Below, in pieces: positions 1 to 8,528 of a DNA stretch of 18,356 nucleotides. The translations under genes were made by a program, and so were the position numbers. The DNA lies in contig PAXL01000050.1 in NCBI GenBank assembly GCA_002714465.1, forward strand, positions 6,569 through 24,924. The letters run 5' to 3'. The notes under the pieces are model-generated. The model was not told the origin of the DNA, ran no database searches, and saw only the letters and a program-made list of their open reading frames with translations. This DNA comes from Gemmatimonadota bacterium. GTDB lineage: Bacteria > Latescibacterota > UBA2968. Each line of letters opens with the position of its first letter. The first letter of the stretch is position 1.

Positions 1-2533
1 GGAACCGACCTCTGCTCCCCCCGCGACGACAGAGTTTGTAGTTCCCGAGGACTTGGAGGTGACGATAGGAGAGTCCTTCCAATTCACTGTGGTGCCGAAT
101 GTAGCCCCTGCCTCAACAACCGTGAAGGTGGTTAACGTTTATCTGACAGCGGATGCGTCGAAATTCACACCCATGGATACCAATAGCTCCACCGCTGGAA
201 TCCAGCCATTTACGATCGGGACCCCTGAGAACATTCTCAGTTCAAAGGTAACGCAAGGTGCGTATAAGGACCCATCGGACGCCACTAAGTGGCGTCTTGA
301 CTTTCGTTGGGACGATTCCAGCGGAAGTGGCGTCACCTTCTTTGACGGAGTTCGGCCGATCTGTATTGCAAATTTTGAGGTGACCGGTGCTGTCGGCAGT
401 GGGGAGATCACGTTGGATGGCAGCGGCACCCGCGAAAGTAACATGCTGAGTAGTACCCTAGCTGACCTTGATCCACCTGCGGTAGCGGCGACAACGGTCA
501 GCATCGCCAGTCGAGCAACGGTTTCGGGTATGGTCCCTCTTCAGGGTAAGGATGATGCTGCACATCCATCCGCTACTCAGGTGACCTTCTTCCTCCGCGA
601 GGCAGGCAGCTTCACATCCTTTACAGATTCGCTGTTTCTGGCTCAGGATGAGGATACGAATAGTGTTGGGATCCAGGTTACGACCACTGGAATACACGGG
701 ACCTACACGCTGAGGAATGTGCCGCCAGGGCGCTTCATCCTTACAGCCGCAGTCCCGCGCTACCTCACGGGGCACGATACGGTAAATCTGAGGCCCGGGG
801 TTATGGCGCTTAGCAACATTAATCCTGTCAAGCTTGGAGATGGAATCGGTGCAGAGTTGCTGGGCGGTGACGCCTCAGGATACGTGAATAGCTCAGGTGC
901 GATGGTCCCGGATAACCAGATAAACTCAGAGGATATTAACGCGATTAACGCTGCTCTTTTTAAGGTCCGCACAGATGCGGAATACAATACGTTCGCGGAT
1001 ATCAACCAGGACAGTGTTGTTAATGGAACCGACAAAGATATGGCCACTGCCAACCAGACGAGTATCCTTGGCGAGTCGGGTAAAAGGATCCCAATTGCTC
1101 CGACTTTCAAACAGGCCGTGATCACGGGAGACAACTCCGAAGCGATGCTCAAGCTTTCAGGGTATCCCGAACACGAAGTGAAGCACGGTGAGGTGTTTGA
1201 TGTGACAGTGGAGATCGATGGCGCGGCGCACGTCCGAACCTATGAGTTCCATCTCTCCTTCGATCCTCGTTCACTTGCAGTGGTCGATCTCGTGTCGAAT
1301 GGAAATATGTTCACCAATTATACCGCGGACATGGGCGGTAAGCTTCACGAAGGCAAGCTGGGATTGGTAAACTCGATCATCGGGCGAACTAGGATCGGTG
1401 CATCGGGAACGGGAACACTGGCGACCATACAGTTCCGCGCGATTGGACGGTCCGTCAGGACTCCACTCGAGCTTACGGACGGTCTGTTGATCAACGTGGA
1501 CCACGATGGGGTGACGCCACTGCTCAATGCGGCAGTGCTGATCGAGCTCTCCAAGGATCCAATACGGTATTACGACAACTTCGGCAGCGAGATATTGGGT
1601 CTGATTCTCGCGGATCAGGATCCTGTCGTTGATTTCAACGACTTCGTTGCCTTCGCGGGTGCCTTCGGGACCTCGCAGGGAGACGCCACGTATGATTTCC
1701 GTGCGGATCTCAACGGTGACGATGCAGTTGATTTCTCGGACTTCATCATTTTCGCAGATAACTTCGGCCGCACGGCGGTCGACGCTCCGGCAGCACGCCG
1801 CGCGGGCAAGCAAGCCTTGTCCGCCGGCGTGAACGCCACTTCCAGCCTGGGTCTCAAGGTGCTGGGTGAGGCGCGTATGGGTGAGCTTCTGACGCTTTCA
1901 GCGACAGTCGAGGATGCCCAGGCGCTTCAGGGCTACGGTTTCTCTGTTGAGTATGATGCGACGCAGTATGCGTTCGTGGAAGCGCGTGCACCTGAGGGTA
2001 ACCTCTTAGAGAGCACGGGTGGAGACGCCCCTCTGTTCCTGGTGAACGAGGAAGCCGGTGTCGTGAACGTGGCCAGCGCTTTGAGCGATGGTCCGGTCGC
2101 CACGGGTGAAGGCGTGGTCGCTGAGCTGGTGTTCCGCCCGATTGGTGAGGTCGAAAGCGGTCTTTTCGACATCGCCAACGGTGTTGTGTTTGATCCGAAC
2201 CAGCTCCAGAACCGTGTTGGCGCGCCGGGTTCTCTTGAGGTGAAGGCGATCCCGACGGCATTCGCATTAAACCAGAACTTCCCAAACCCGTTCAACCCAG
2301 AGACGACGATTTCGTATGATCTGGCTGATGGGGGTCGAGTTGAGCTGGAGATCTATAACGTGATGGGCCAGATGGTGAAGCAGCTGGTGGGTGAAGAGCA
2401 GTCTGCCGGCCGCTACCGTGTGGTCTGGGACGGTTCGAACTCGATTGGCCGGAGCGTGGCCAGTGGGGTTTACTTTTACCGTCTAAACACTATGCAATAC
2501 AACGCAGTCAGGAAACTTATGCTGTTGAAGTAG
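1..2533 (+). CDS. Secreted multi-cohesin/dockerin protein with type A (T9SS) C-terminal sorting domain, 5'-partial
   Basis: The reading frame is open to the left edge (first full codon at 2), and the residues before the TTG at 53 form a Pro/Thr/Ala linker, so the gene starts outside the window. Numbering from the codon at 53: a cohesin-like beta domain at about 1-150; a carboxypeptidase-regulatory-like fold at 155-265 (GTYTLRNVPPGRF); a dockerin-like pair at 272-334 (DNQINSEDINAINA, DINQDSVVNGTDKD); a second cohesin-like domain at about 358-500; a second dockerin-like pair at 519-571 (DQDPVVDFNDF, DLNGDDAVDFSDF) with Asp/Asn-rich calcium-loop spacing; a third cohesin-like domain at 600-730; and a sorting domain from about 738 (NQNFPNPFNPETTISYDL, ending KLMLLK). 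The family knowledge is that such C-terminal domains direct outer-membrane secretion and surface attachment by type IX systems. Binding by the cohesin and dockerin modules is inferred; no catalytic domain is visible in the part present. A strong hairpin follows the stop. Confidence 0.85.
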   Translation, partial: EPTSAPPATTEFVVPEDLEVTIGESFQFTVVPNVAPASTTVKVVNVYLTADASKFTPMDTNSSTAGIQPFTIGTPENILSSKVTQGAYKDPSDATKWRLDFRWDDSSGSGVTFFDGVRPICIANFEVTGAVGSGEITLDGSGTRESNMLSSTLADLDPPAVAATTVSIASRATVSGMVPLQGKDDAAHPSATQVTFFLREAGSFTSFTDSLFLAQDEDTNSVGIQVTTTGIHGTYTLRNVPPGRFILTAAVPRYLTGHDTVNLRPGVMALSNINPVKLGDGIGAELLGGDASGYVNSSGAMVPDNQINSEDINAINAALFKVRTDAEYNTFADINQDSVVNGTDKDMATANQTSILGESGKRIPIAPTFKQAVITGDNSEAMLKLSGYPEHEVKHGEVFDVTVEIDGAAHVRTYEFHLSFDPRSLAVVDLVSNGNMFTNYTADMGGKLHEGKLGLVNSIIGRTRIGASGTGTLATIQFRAIGRSVRTPLELTDGLLINVDHDGVTPLLNAAVLIELSKDPIRYYDNFGSEILGLILADQDPVVDFNDFVAFAGAFGTSQGDATYDFRADLNGDDAVDFSDFIIFADNFGRTAVDAPAARRAGKQALSAGVNATSSLGLKVLGEARMGELLTLSATVEDAQALQGYGFSVEYDATQYAFVEARAPEGNLLESTGGDAPLFLVNEEAGVVNVASALSDGPVATGEGVVAELVFRPIGEVESGLFDIANGVVFDPNQLQNRVGAPGSLEVKAIPTAFALNQNFPNPFNPETTISYDLADGGRVELEIYNVMGQMVKQLVGEEQSAGRYRVVWDGSNSIGRSVASGVYFYRLNTMQYNAVRKLMLLK

Positions 2534-2567
2534 GCAGAAGTTTCCAAGGCAGAATTCCTTGGACTCA

Positions 2568-2603
2568 TCCGGCCGGGCTGTGGGAATCCGCAGCCCGGCC
2601 GGA
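2568..2603 (+). terminator. Strong hairpin, probable transcription terminator
   Basis: There is a perfect 13-bp inverted repeat (2568-2580 with 2591-2603, core CCGGCCGGGCTG), and three more pairs inside it (one of them T-G) close on a GAAT tetraloop. It lies 34 bases after the stop of the first gene. The nearest T-run (CTTTTTCTT, from 2621) is about 18 bases past the stem rather than directly against it, so it is not a textbook intrinsic terminator. It may act as an RNA 3'-end stabiliser or a terminator with a displaced T-tract. It separates the first gene from the downstream operon. Confidence 0.65.
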
Positions 2604-2730
2604 CCTATACCTGGAACGCCCTTTTTCTTAAGTCCACCCCCGTTGTGTCCCGCAGCACCCCATTTTCCCTGAAGTCGATTTACCGCATTTTTTTTGGTTG
2701 AGCCATCCCGGTTCCTGGTGCCCTTACTCG

Positions 2731-2797
2731 GCCACTCCGTGGCACGGGTATTGCCTTTACTTTGGCTGGGTCAGGCCGTCCAGCCTGACGGACCAAG
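2731..2797 (+). promoter_or_regulatory. Structured 5' leader of the cadherin-repeat gene (unclassified)
   Basis: The 207 bases between the terminator hairpin and the ATG at 2811 hold two clear stem-loops. The first is GCCAC-TCC-GTGGC at 2731-2743. The second is an extended hairpin: TTTGG (2761-2765) pairs with CCAAG (2793-2797), then an internal loop, then GTCAGGC (2770-2776) pairs with GCCTGAC (2783-2789) around a six-base loop. Two alternative pairings exist: GGCTGG (2764-2769) with CCAGCC (2780-2785), and GGCA (2741-2744) with TGCC (2751-2754). The stem ends 13 bases before the start codon. The sequence does not match the riboswitch classes I know, including the c-di-GMP GEMM core. A regulatory role is inference from structure and position. 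Confidence 0.35.
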
Positions 2798-2810
2798 AGC
2801 CTCCAGAGAG

Positions 2811-5800
2811 ATGAAACGACCAAAGACATACATAATTGCACTTCTGACGACCGCATTTAGTGTGCTGGGGTTGGTGGGGTCCGCCCACGCAGCAAAGCTG
2901 GGCCGATCAAACTTGAAGGTTCGCCACACCAACGGTCAGACCGATGTGGAAGTCCAGGTAGGCCAGACGATCCCGATCGAAATATTCGTCGAGGGAGAGG
3001 GCGAGGCGATCACGGGTGTGAACGTTTTCTTGTCTTTTGAGGATAGCGGACTTGAACTGGTCCCTGTAAGAATGGGCAGCGACGGGTACCCGATCCCTTT
3101 TAACAAAGGGAGCTATATCAACGGTATCGACTTCGAGAACAGAACGATCGGTGATGTGATCGGGAACAGCGATATGAATGGTCTTCCCGATTTTCAGCTT
3201 CAGTATTTTGAGAACATTCAGTCCACACCGTTCGGTGGTCAGGCAAATCCAGCCGTTGGAGACGGGCGACTCGCATCGTTCAACCTTCGTGTCATTTCCA
3301 AGCCCGTGCCCAGCAACGTTCGCGTTCGAGTCGATGTGGTCAGCCCGACTGGCGACGAGACCGGCTATTTCAAGGTCGGTGATCCCGGTGCAACCTATTC
3401 CTTCCGGTCTATCGAGACTCTCCTGTTACGAATCCGAGGCTTGGAGCTCGATGTAAGCCTGCCAGATCTGTTCCTCCTTCCCGGGCAGGTAGACACGTCT
3501 CTCGACCTCGATGATTTTGTCAACGATCCGGTCGTGGCGGACGAGGATCTCACGTGGACGAATTCGATACCCAACCCCAATTCCATCAATGTATCGATCG
3601 ACCCGACAACGCACGTCGTGACAGTCGATCCGGTTACATTTCTTGGCATTTCGGAGGTTGTCTTCACCGTGGAGGACGGGTTCGGCGGCGTCAAGTCAGA
3701 CACCATCAACGTGATAGTCGATTCACCACCGGTCTTCGACGAGGATGCGATCCTCGACGATGTTGCCTTTGATGAGGATACAGTGGACACCTCGTTGGTT
3801 CTGGTTGCGTCAGACGCAGATGCCGGTGCGATCCTTGTGTTGGCACCCGATTCGGCGACGGCGGCAGCCGACAATTACACGATCGCGATTGACCAGGCTA
3901 CCGGTCGTACGACGCTGACTCCTGCAGCCAACTACAACGGGGTTGACGTGCTGACGTTCACTGTGACGGATGAGTTCAGCCTTTCGGACACGGTTTCAGT
4001 GAATGTAACGGTTAACCCGATCAATGATCCTCCCGAGTGGCTCGTCAAGCCTCTTCCGGTTCAAGAAGTCGGTCTGCTCGGGCGTGCAGAGCTGGACCTG
4101 ACGTCCCGAGTCCGGGATGTCGACGATGACTTTGAGACTCTGCGATTCACGTTCAGCGGTGTAGATAGCATCGCTTTCGACGTGTTCGAAAACAACTCGA
4201 CGATGACGATCACGCCGGTCAAGCCATTCATTGGTGCTGAAACCGTCACTGTCGTCGTGACCGACCCATCGGAAGCTGCAGATGTGACGACACTACGAGT
4301 CGAGGTCCTGCCCCCTTCGAATCCGCAGCCGCCAGAGATCACTGTCGAGTTCCTGAAGGTCGACGTGGTCGCCGGTGGGAACTCGACGACGATTCAACTC
4401 GACGATCTTGTGAACGACATCGACAATACGGATGATGAATTGACCTGGGGGATCACCCCGGTCTCCCTCGTGTCTGTCGACTCGACAAACCTTATCTCAC
4501 GCGTGCTGACTGCACAGGCACCTTCAGACTCGATCGGATTTACGACTGCGACCCTTACTGTCACCGATCCTACAAACCTTCGCGACACTCTTGCTGTTCG
4601 CATCTATTCATCGAGCGTGGGGGTGGGCGAACCACAGTCGGGCGGTCTTCCGGATTTGGTTATGGGAGCAGGCTCTACTGAGCAGCTGATTCTCGACAAC
4701 TATCATTTTGATTCGAATCACTCAACAGCTCAGGTGACGTGGACGGCAACGGGGTACGAGACAGTTACGGTTGGCATCGACGACCAGAACAACGTCGCAA
4801 CCCTTACGGCGCCGAGCGTTATTAGCAACACTTTCGAGAACGTCACGTTTACGGTGATGGACCCGGTGGGCGAAATATCATCTGACGATATCAGGATCAC
4901 GCTAGTTCCTGAAGGGGGCGTGGCGATCGATCTGAGTGTGATCGGAGGGCAGAGAAGCATCGGGATAGGTGTTCCCGATACCTTGGATCTAAACCCGTTT
5001 CTGGTTGTCGGTACACGAGAGAACATCGAATGGTCTGCGACGTCGGACGAACCCGGGACAATCCTCGCTCAGATTCGGGATGGCACCAGCCTTCAATTGA
5101 TCGGTTTTAGGGAGGGTAGCGCCAACGTGACAGTGACGGCCAGAGATACGACAACTTCGAACGAGGCTAGTGCCTTGCTGGGCGTTACGGCAAGTCGGTC
5201 GGTCAATCCGGGCGACTTGATCGTTACACAGATTGGCGAGTTGACCCTGCAGGCGAACCGCGATACGACGATCGATCTGGCTGCTCTCGTAGTGTCAGGG
5301 AATCCTGCGACGGTCAGCTGGAAGGCAATCGGAAACGACGACGTCGGTGTCGTGGTCGATGATGTGGAGAAGATCGCGATCCTTAGGCCGGTGCTGGGCT
5401 TTATCGGTAATGCGACCCCGATTGTGTTCATGGCAACTGCACAAGGCTCAGATTTTTCTGTACCGAGTACGGCAGGTCCGATCAAGGTCGTGGGTAACGC
5501 TGGCAGTATGCGAGGTCTCCTTGAAATCTCACTGATTGTGAATCCGATCCGGAAGAACTTTCTAGATGCCTTCGTGATTGCGAGACGCGAGCTGCTCAGC
5601 GTCCCGGTCGTGGACGTTCAGTTCGGCGTCGGCGCTGGCTCAGTAACGCGGAACCTGCAGATCGACCCGGTCGAGGTCTCCCGGATCTGGGTCGGTGATT
5701 TTGTGATCGATGACGAGACAACCGGAACCGTGCATGTCGCGGCAACAGGTATCGCAGCCGATACACGGATCGCATTGACCGACACGGCGACGATCGTGAT

Positions 5801-6458
5801 CGGTGAGGCCGGGATTACGTCGGAGTTCACGATTCGCCAGGGCGGGGCCGTGGTATCGCTACCGTACGATGCAGTGAATGGAAGGACAAAGGTCGTCCTC
5901 TTCGAGACCGCAACCATAGACGGCGGTCAGGCAGAGGGGCTGGTGGCTGTTTCAAGGCAGTTCGTGGTGCACGCAGCTACCGGCGGGATGGTCGATGGCG
6001 GGATGATCGAATTGATCGTCGATGAGACACCGGACGTCCGTATGGGAATCTATCGCAAAGACCCGGATGGCCGCTGGAAGCGTGTCGACACCCAAATTGA
6101 GGGTGGGCGACTGATCGGCCGTTTCGATGCCTTTGGGACGTATGGTGCCTTCTTCGACGAGTTCGGCACGTCCCGTATCTCGCGTATGATGCTGCACGCC
6201 AACTTCCCTAATCCCTTCAACCCGGAGACTCAGATCCGTTTCGACATCGCAGAATCTGATCTATACGAACTCAGCATATATAATGTTCTAGGTCAGCAGG
6301 TTCGGTTGCTGGTCCGCGACCATCTGTCGCGTGGCATCTACAGAATGGTGTGGGACGCCCGTGACGAATTCGGTCAGCCTGTCGGCGCAGGTGTGTATCT
6401 CTACCGCCTCAAGTCGGCTACGGAAGCGATCACCCGAAAAATGCTCCTGCTTAAGTAG
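2811..6458 (+). CDS. Large secreted cohesin/cadherin-like repeat surface protein with T9SS type A sorting domain
   Basis: The frame is open from 2694 (TTG), but the ATG at 2811 begins a clear signal peptide (basic MKRPK, a hydrophobic core, then GSAHA before AKLG), so this start is chosen; it gives 1215 aa. AGAGAG directly before the ATG is only a weak ribosome site. Numbering from 2811: a cohesin-like domain at about 30-205; seven cadherin/Ig-like repeats of about 95-100 aa between 210 and 900, of which the second is the clearest (TGRTTLTPAANYNG, DVLTFTVTDE, NPINDPPEW); two further beta domains at 900-1120 (one with the NPIRKNFLDAFVIARRELL strand pattern); and a sorting domain from about 1128 (NFPNPFNPETQIRFDI, YNVLGQQVR, ending KMLLLK). 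Acidic D-x-D clusters suggest calcium binding. It is probably a surface adhesin or matrix protein; no enzyme motif was seen. It is the first gene of the eight-gene run, with the next ATG 9 bases after its stop. Confidence 0.87.
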   Translation: MKRPKTYIIALLTTAFSVLGLVGSAHAAKLGRSNLKVRHTNGQTDVEVQVGQTIPIEIFVEGEGEAITGVNVFLSFEDSGLELVPVRMGSDGYPIPFNKGSYINGIDFENRTIGDVIGNSDMNGLPDFQLQYFENIQSTPFGGQANPAVGDGRLASFNLRVISKPVPSNVRVRVDVVSPTGDETGYFKVGDPGATYSFRSIETLLLRIRGLELDVSLPDLFLLPGQVDTSLDLDDFVNDPVVADEDLTWTNSIPNPNSINVSIDPTTHVVTVDPVTFLGISEVVFTVEDGFGGVKSDTINVIVDSPPVFDEDAILDDVAFDEDTVDTSLVLVASDADAGAILVLAPDSATAAADNYTIAIDQATGRTTLTPAANYNGVDVLTFTVTDEFSLSDTVSVNVTVNPINDPPEWLVKPLPVQEVGLLGRAELDLTSRVRDVDDDFETLRFTFSGVDSIAFDVFENNSTMTITPVKPFIGAETVTVVVTDPSEAADVTTLRVEVLPPSNPQPPEITVEFLKVDVVAGGNSTTIQLDDLVNDIDNTDDELTWGITPVSLVSVDSTNLISRVLTAQAPSDSIGFTTATLTVTDPTNLRDTLAVRIYSSSVGVGEPQSGGLPDLVMGAGSTEQLILDNYHFDSNHSTAQVTWTATGYETVTVGIDDQNNVATLTAPSVISNTFENVTFTVMDPVGEISSDDIRITLVPEGGVAIDLSVIGGQRSIGIGVPDTLDLNPFLVVGTRENIEWSATSDEPGTILAQIRDGTSLQLIGFREGSANVTVTARDTTTSNEASALLGVTASRSVNPGDLIVTQIGELTLQANRDTTIDLAALVVSGNPATVSWKAIGNDDVGVVVDDVEKIAILRPVLGFIGNATPIVFMATAQGSDFSVPSTAGPIKVVGNAGSMRGLLEISLIVNPIRKNFLDAFVIARRELLSVPVVDVQFGVGAGSVTRNLQIDPVEVSRIWVGDFVIDDETTGTVHVAATGIAADTRIALTDTATIVIGEAGITSEFTIRQGGAVVSLPYDAVNGRTKVVLFETATIDGGQAEGLVAVSRQFVVHAATGGMVDGGMIELIVDETPDVRMGIYRKDPDGRWKRVDTQIEGGRLIGRFDAFGTYGAFFDEFGTSRISRMMLHANFPNPFNPETQIRFDIAESDLYELSIYNVLGQQVRLLVRDHLSRGIYRMVWDARDEFGQPVGAGVYLYRLKSATEAITRKMLLLK

Positions 6459-6467
6459 GTGACTGAT

Positions 6468-7133
6468 ATGAATCGACTCCTTCGACTTGGTCTGGTCACG
6501 TGTCTCTTCATAGCGATCGCGAACTGCGGCGGCGGGACGGGTACTGGCGGAACTTTCGGGTCTGCGGAGAATCTCACTTTCGAAGCGTGGGAGGTCTACC
6601 GCACAGCCACACAGCCAGGTGACTTTACACGCGCGGAAGCCCTCTTCGGAAATGCGTTGTCGCTCAACCCTAGTTTCTCGGAGGCCCATAACGGTCTTGG
6701 ATGGATTAACTTCCAACGCGCGGGTCAGGAACAGGATACGCAAGAGCAGGAACGGCTTCTCAAGAACGCACAGACCAACTTCCTGCGTGCCACCAACTCG
6801 AACCTTCAGAACGCTGATGCTTGGGCGGGTCTGGCGGGCGTCGAGCTCGCGCTTGACAATTACGGGAGCGCGATCAACGCAGCCAACCAGGCACTCCAAA
6901 TCGCCCCTCGATATTTTTCAACGCACGACAACCTCGATTTCCGAGATCTTCATCTCGTCCTTGCCCATTCCTACCTGTCGACTGGAACGGTTTTCTCTGA
7001 AGATACGAATGACAAAGCGAATGCTCTAGCACAAGTAGATCTACTCGACCCTGGATATCGGGATCAGTATCTCGATAACAACCTCGAGGAAGGGGATCTG
7101 CTGATCAAAATCGAGGAGCTTCAAGGATTATGA
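6468..7133 (+). CDS. TPR-repeat lipoprotein
   Basis: The ATG at 6468 is preferred over the in-frame GTG at 6459 because TAGGTGA (6456-6462), which overlaps the previous stop, sits at ribosome-site distance. The 221-aa product starts with a short basic/hydrophobic signal and a lipobox-like IANC with Cys20, followed by Gly-rich GGGTGTGG, so it is probably lipidated; Asn before the Cys is not the most common residue. The rest is helical TPR-type sequence: AEALFGNALSLNPSFSEAHN, then NAQTNFLRAT, ADAWAGLAGVELALDNYGSA and AANQALQIAPRYF, with about three repeats. TPR lipoproteins usually act as periplasmic scaffolds for outer-membrane assembly. Its stop overlaps the next start (ATGA), so it is translationally coupled to the barrel/CsgG gene and is a likely partner of it. 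Confidence 0.78.
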   Translation: MNRLLRLGLVTCLFIAIANCGGGTGTGGTFGSAENLTFEAWEVYRTATQPGDFTRAEALFGNALSLNPSFSEAHNGLGWINFQRAGQEQDTQEQERLLKNAQTNFLRATNSNLQNADAWAGLAGVELALDNYGSAINAANQALQIAPRYFSTHDNLDFRDLHLVLAHSYLSTGTVFSEDTNDKANALAQVDLLDPGYRDQYLDNNLEEGDLLIKIEELQGL

Positions 7134-8527
7134 GAACAGCACGTCTTATCTTGATGGCTATTCTGGCGATTTCCTTTCCAGTTGCGAGCTCCGGACAGAA
7201 TGTCCTGTCCGAACAGGTTCCACCCCCGTTCCCGGTTCCTACAGGAGAAGGTCTGTTCCGGCTTGCCTCGGCCGAACCTCTCGGTCGGGGAGGTTTCCAG
7301 ATCCGGTTTCTGAATGAAGCCTACCAGATCAGGGTCGACCAGGTCGGGGAGGGTACATCGTTCACAGGGAATCTGGCAGCGGCTATCGGCCTGGGTAACA
7401 CACTAGATTTTGCTATTTCTATGCCTGTGATGTTCGATATCGCGGGAGGACTGACCAAATACGGAACCGGTGACGTAACTACGTCATTCAAGCTCGGTAT
7501 GCCCGGACGTTTTCCCTCCGCTTTCTACGGGGGGGTGGAGGTGTCGGCAACGCATCCGATTGGTTTCAAGGGCAATCAACCACTGGAGGTCCGTCCGTTC
7601 TCCCGCGGTGATCGCGAGATAGCTACGCGATTGTTGTTTGACATCAATCGGGAGGCGATAGGTGTCCGGGTCAATGCTGGCTACCTCGTGCGATCAGGAC
7701 TACGAGACCCTGGTCTAGTAATGGGACTGGGTGTTGAGGTCGGTCGAGGTCAGATCTTCACTGTGACGGCAGAGTACCTGTCAGAGCCCAATGCGCTCGG
7801 AAACCGTTCAGAGAGAGCAGTATTCGGCGCACGGATGAACCTCTGGTGGCTGCAGCTTGAAGCCGGCCTGGAGCAGGGCTTCAGTCGTGACCTTCCTGAC
7901 TTCTTGGGCATGGGGGGCGTGAGATTCGCCACGAGCCTTGGGGGCAAGCAAAGGAAGTCGTTCGGCAATCGAACACGGCGTGTTCCGGTCGCGAAAGACA
8001 TCAACACGGCGATCCGGATTGCCGTGGTCAATCTGCAGGGTTTCGAGCACAATAGGGCAGGTGAAGTGGTTGCCGGAAAGATAAAGACGGCGCTGACACG
8101 TTACGGTCACGTGCGGTTGGTCGAAGTTGGCGAAGGTACGGCGTTCCTTGATTCAGAGGGCGCCATCCGACTCGCAGAGCAGGCGCAGGCAGACATCGTG
8201 ATCACGGGGCGTGTCCTGCAATATGAGCTGACACGGAACTCGCGTCCGAACCTGCCGCTCGTCGTCGGATTCCCTGAGACGGCAGCACGGGTGAATGCCG
8301 ATATTCGGATCGTCGATACCCGTCAGGAGGGGGACCTTTTCTCGACGAACCTGTCCGGTGTTGGTCGAAAGGGCCGCGGCGTCCGAGTGTTCCCGGTGTC
8401 TGGGGATGACAGAACCAGCTATTTGTCCGAAGTTGAGAAAAACAGGGTGTGGGACGAGGCGATCAGTCAGGTCGTCCACAAACTGCTCAGAGAGATGTCC
8501 CACAACTTCAAGTGGCTCCCAGGATAG
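7130..8527 (+). CDS. Outer-membrane beta-barrel protein with C-terminal CsgG-like domain
   Basis: This 465-aa protein has a signal peptide (MRTARLILMAILAISFPVAS, cleavage near SSG-QN). Residues about 30-280 are alternating Gly/aromatic beta strands such as GTSFTGNLAAAIGLG, YGTGDVTTSFKLG, AFYGGVEVSATHPIG and GVRVNAGYLVRSGL, consistent with an outer-membrane barrel. From about 290 the fold changes to a soluble alpha/beta domain: IRIAVVNLQGFEHNRAGEVV, then ALTRYGHVRLVEV, AIRLAEQAQADIVITGRV and INADIRIVDT-like strands. This resembles the CsgG/LpoB/TolB-N group of periplasmic domains, which form or regulate outer-membrane export assemblies. It starts by ATGA overlap with the TPR lipoprotein and ends one base before the ligase gene. 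GAGGAG (7113-7118) and AAGGA (7123-7127) lie upstream. The barrel call and the CsgG-like call rest on pattern only; a role in export is inference. Confidence 0.7.
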   Translation: MRTARLILMAILAISFPVASSGQNVLSEQVPPPFPVPTGEGLFRLASAEPLGRGGFQIRFLNEAYQIRVDQVGEGTSFTGNLAAAIGLGNTLDFAISMPVMFDIAGGLTKYGTGDVTTSFKLGMPGRFPSAFYGGVEVSATHPIGFKGNQPLEVRPFSRGDREIATRLLFDINREAIGVRVNAGYLVRSGLRDPGLVMGLGVEVGRGQIFTVTAEYLSEPNALGNRSERAVFGARMNLWWLQLEAGLEQGFSRDLPDFLGMGGVRFATSLGGKQRKSFGNRTRRVPVAKDINTAIRIAVVNLQGFEHNRAGEVVAGKIKTALTRYGHVRLVEVGEGTAFLDSEGAIRLAEQAQADIVITGRVLQYELTRNSRPNLPLVVGFPETAARVNADIRIVDTRQEGDLFSTNLSGVGRKGRGVRVFPVSGDDRTSYLSEVEKNRVWDEAISQVVHKLLREMSHNFKWLPG

Positions 8528-8528
8528 C

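Noticed and set aside
53..55. TTG at 53 as the start of the first gene
   Set aside because: The frame is open to the window edge with linker-like residues upstream, there is no signal peptide after it, and the ribosome-like GAGGA is too close. The gene is 5'-partial.
1271..1813. 180-aa minus-strand frame inside the first gene
   Set aside because: It lies fully opposite well-supported cohesin and dockerin coding sequence, and its product has no recognisable domain.
2694..2810. Extension of the cadherin-repeat protein to the TTG at 2694
   Set aside because: The 39 added residues are not a signal sequence and overlap the hairpin leader, whereas the ATG at 2811 starts a clean signal peptide.
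2604..2810. c-di-GMP (GEMM) or cobalamin riboswitch
   Set aside because: The leader is structured, but the conserved core segments of those classes could not be found.
6288..6899. 203-aa minus-strand frame across the cadherin-repeat and TPR lipoprotein genes
   Set aside because: It crosses a coding junction of two good plus-strand genes and has no family features.
8295..8528. Start of the first ligase-TPR gene at 8295
   Set aside because: This region is a Cys/Arg-rich shadow frame of the CsgG-like domain. The ATG at 8529 sits one base after that gene's stop with a ribosome site.
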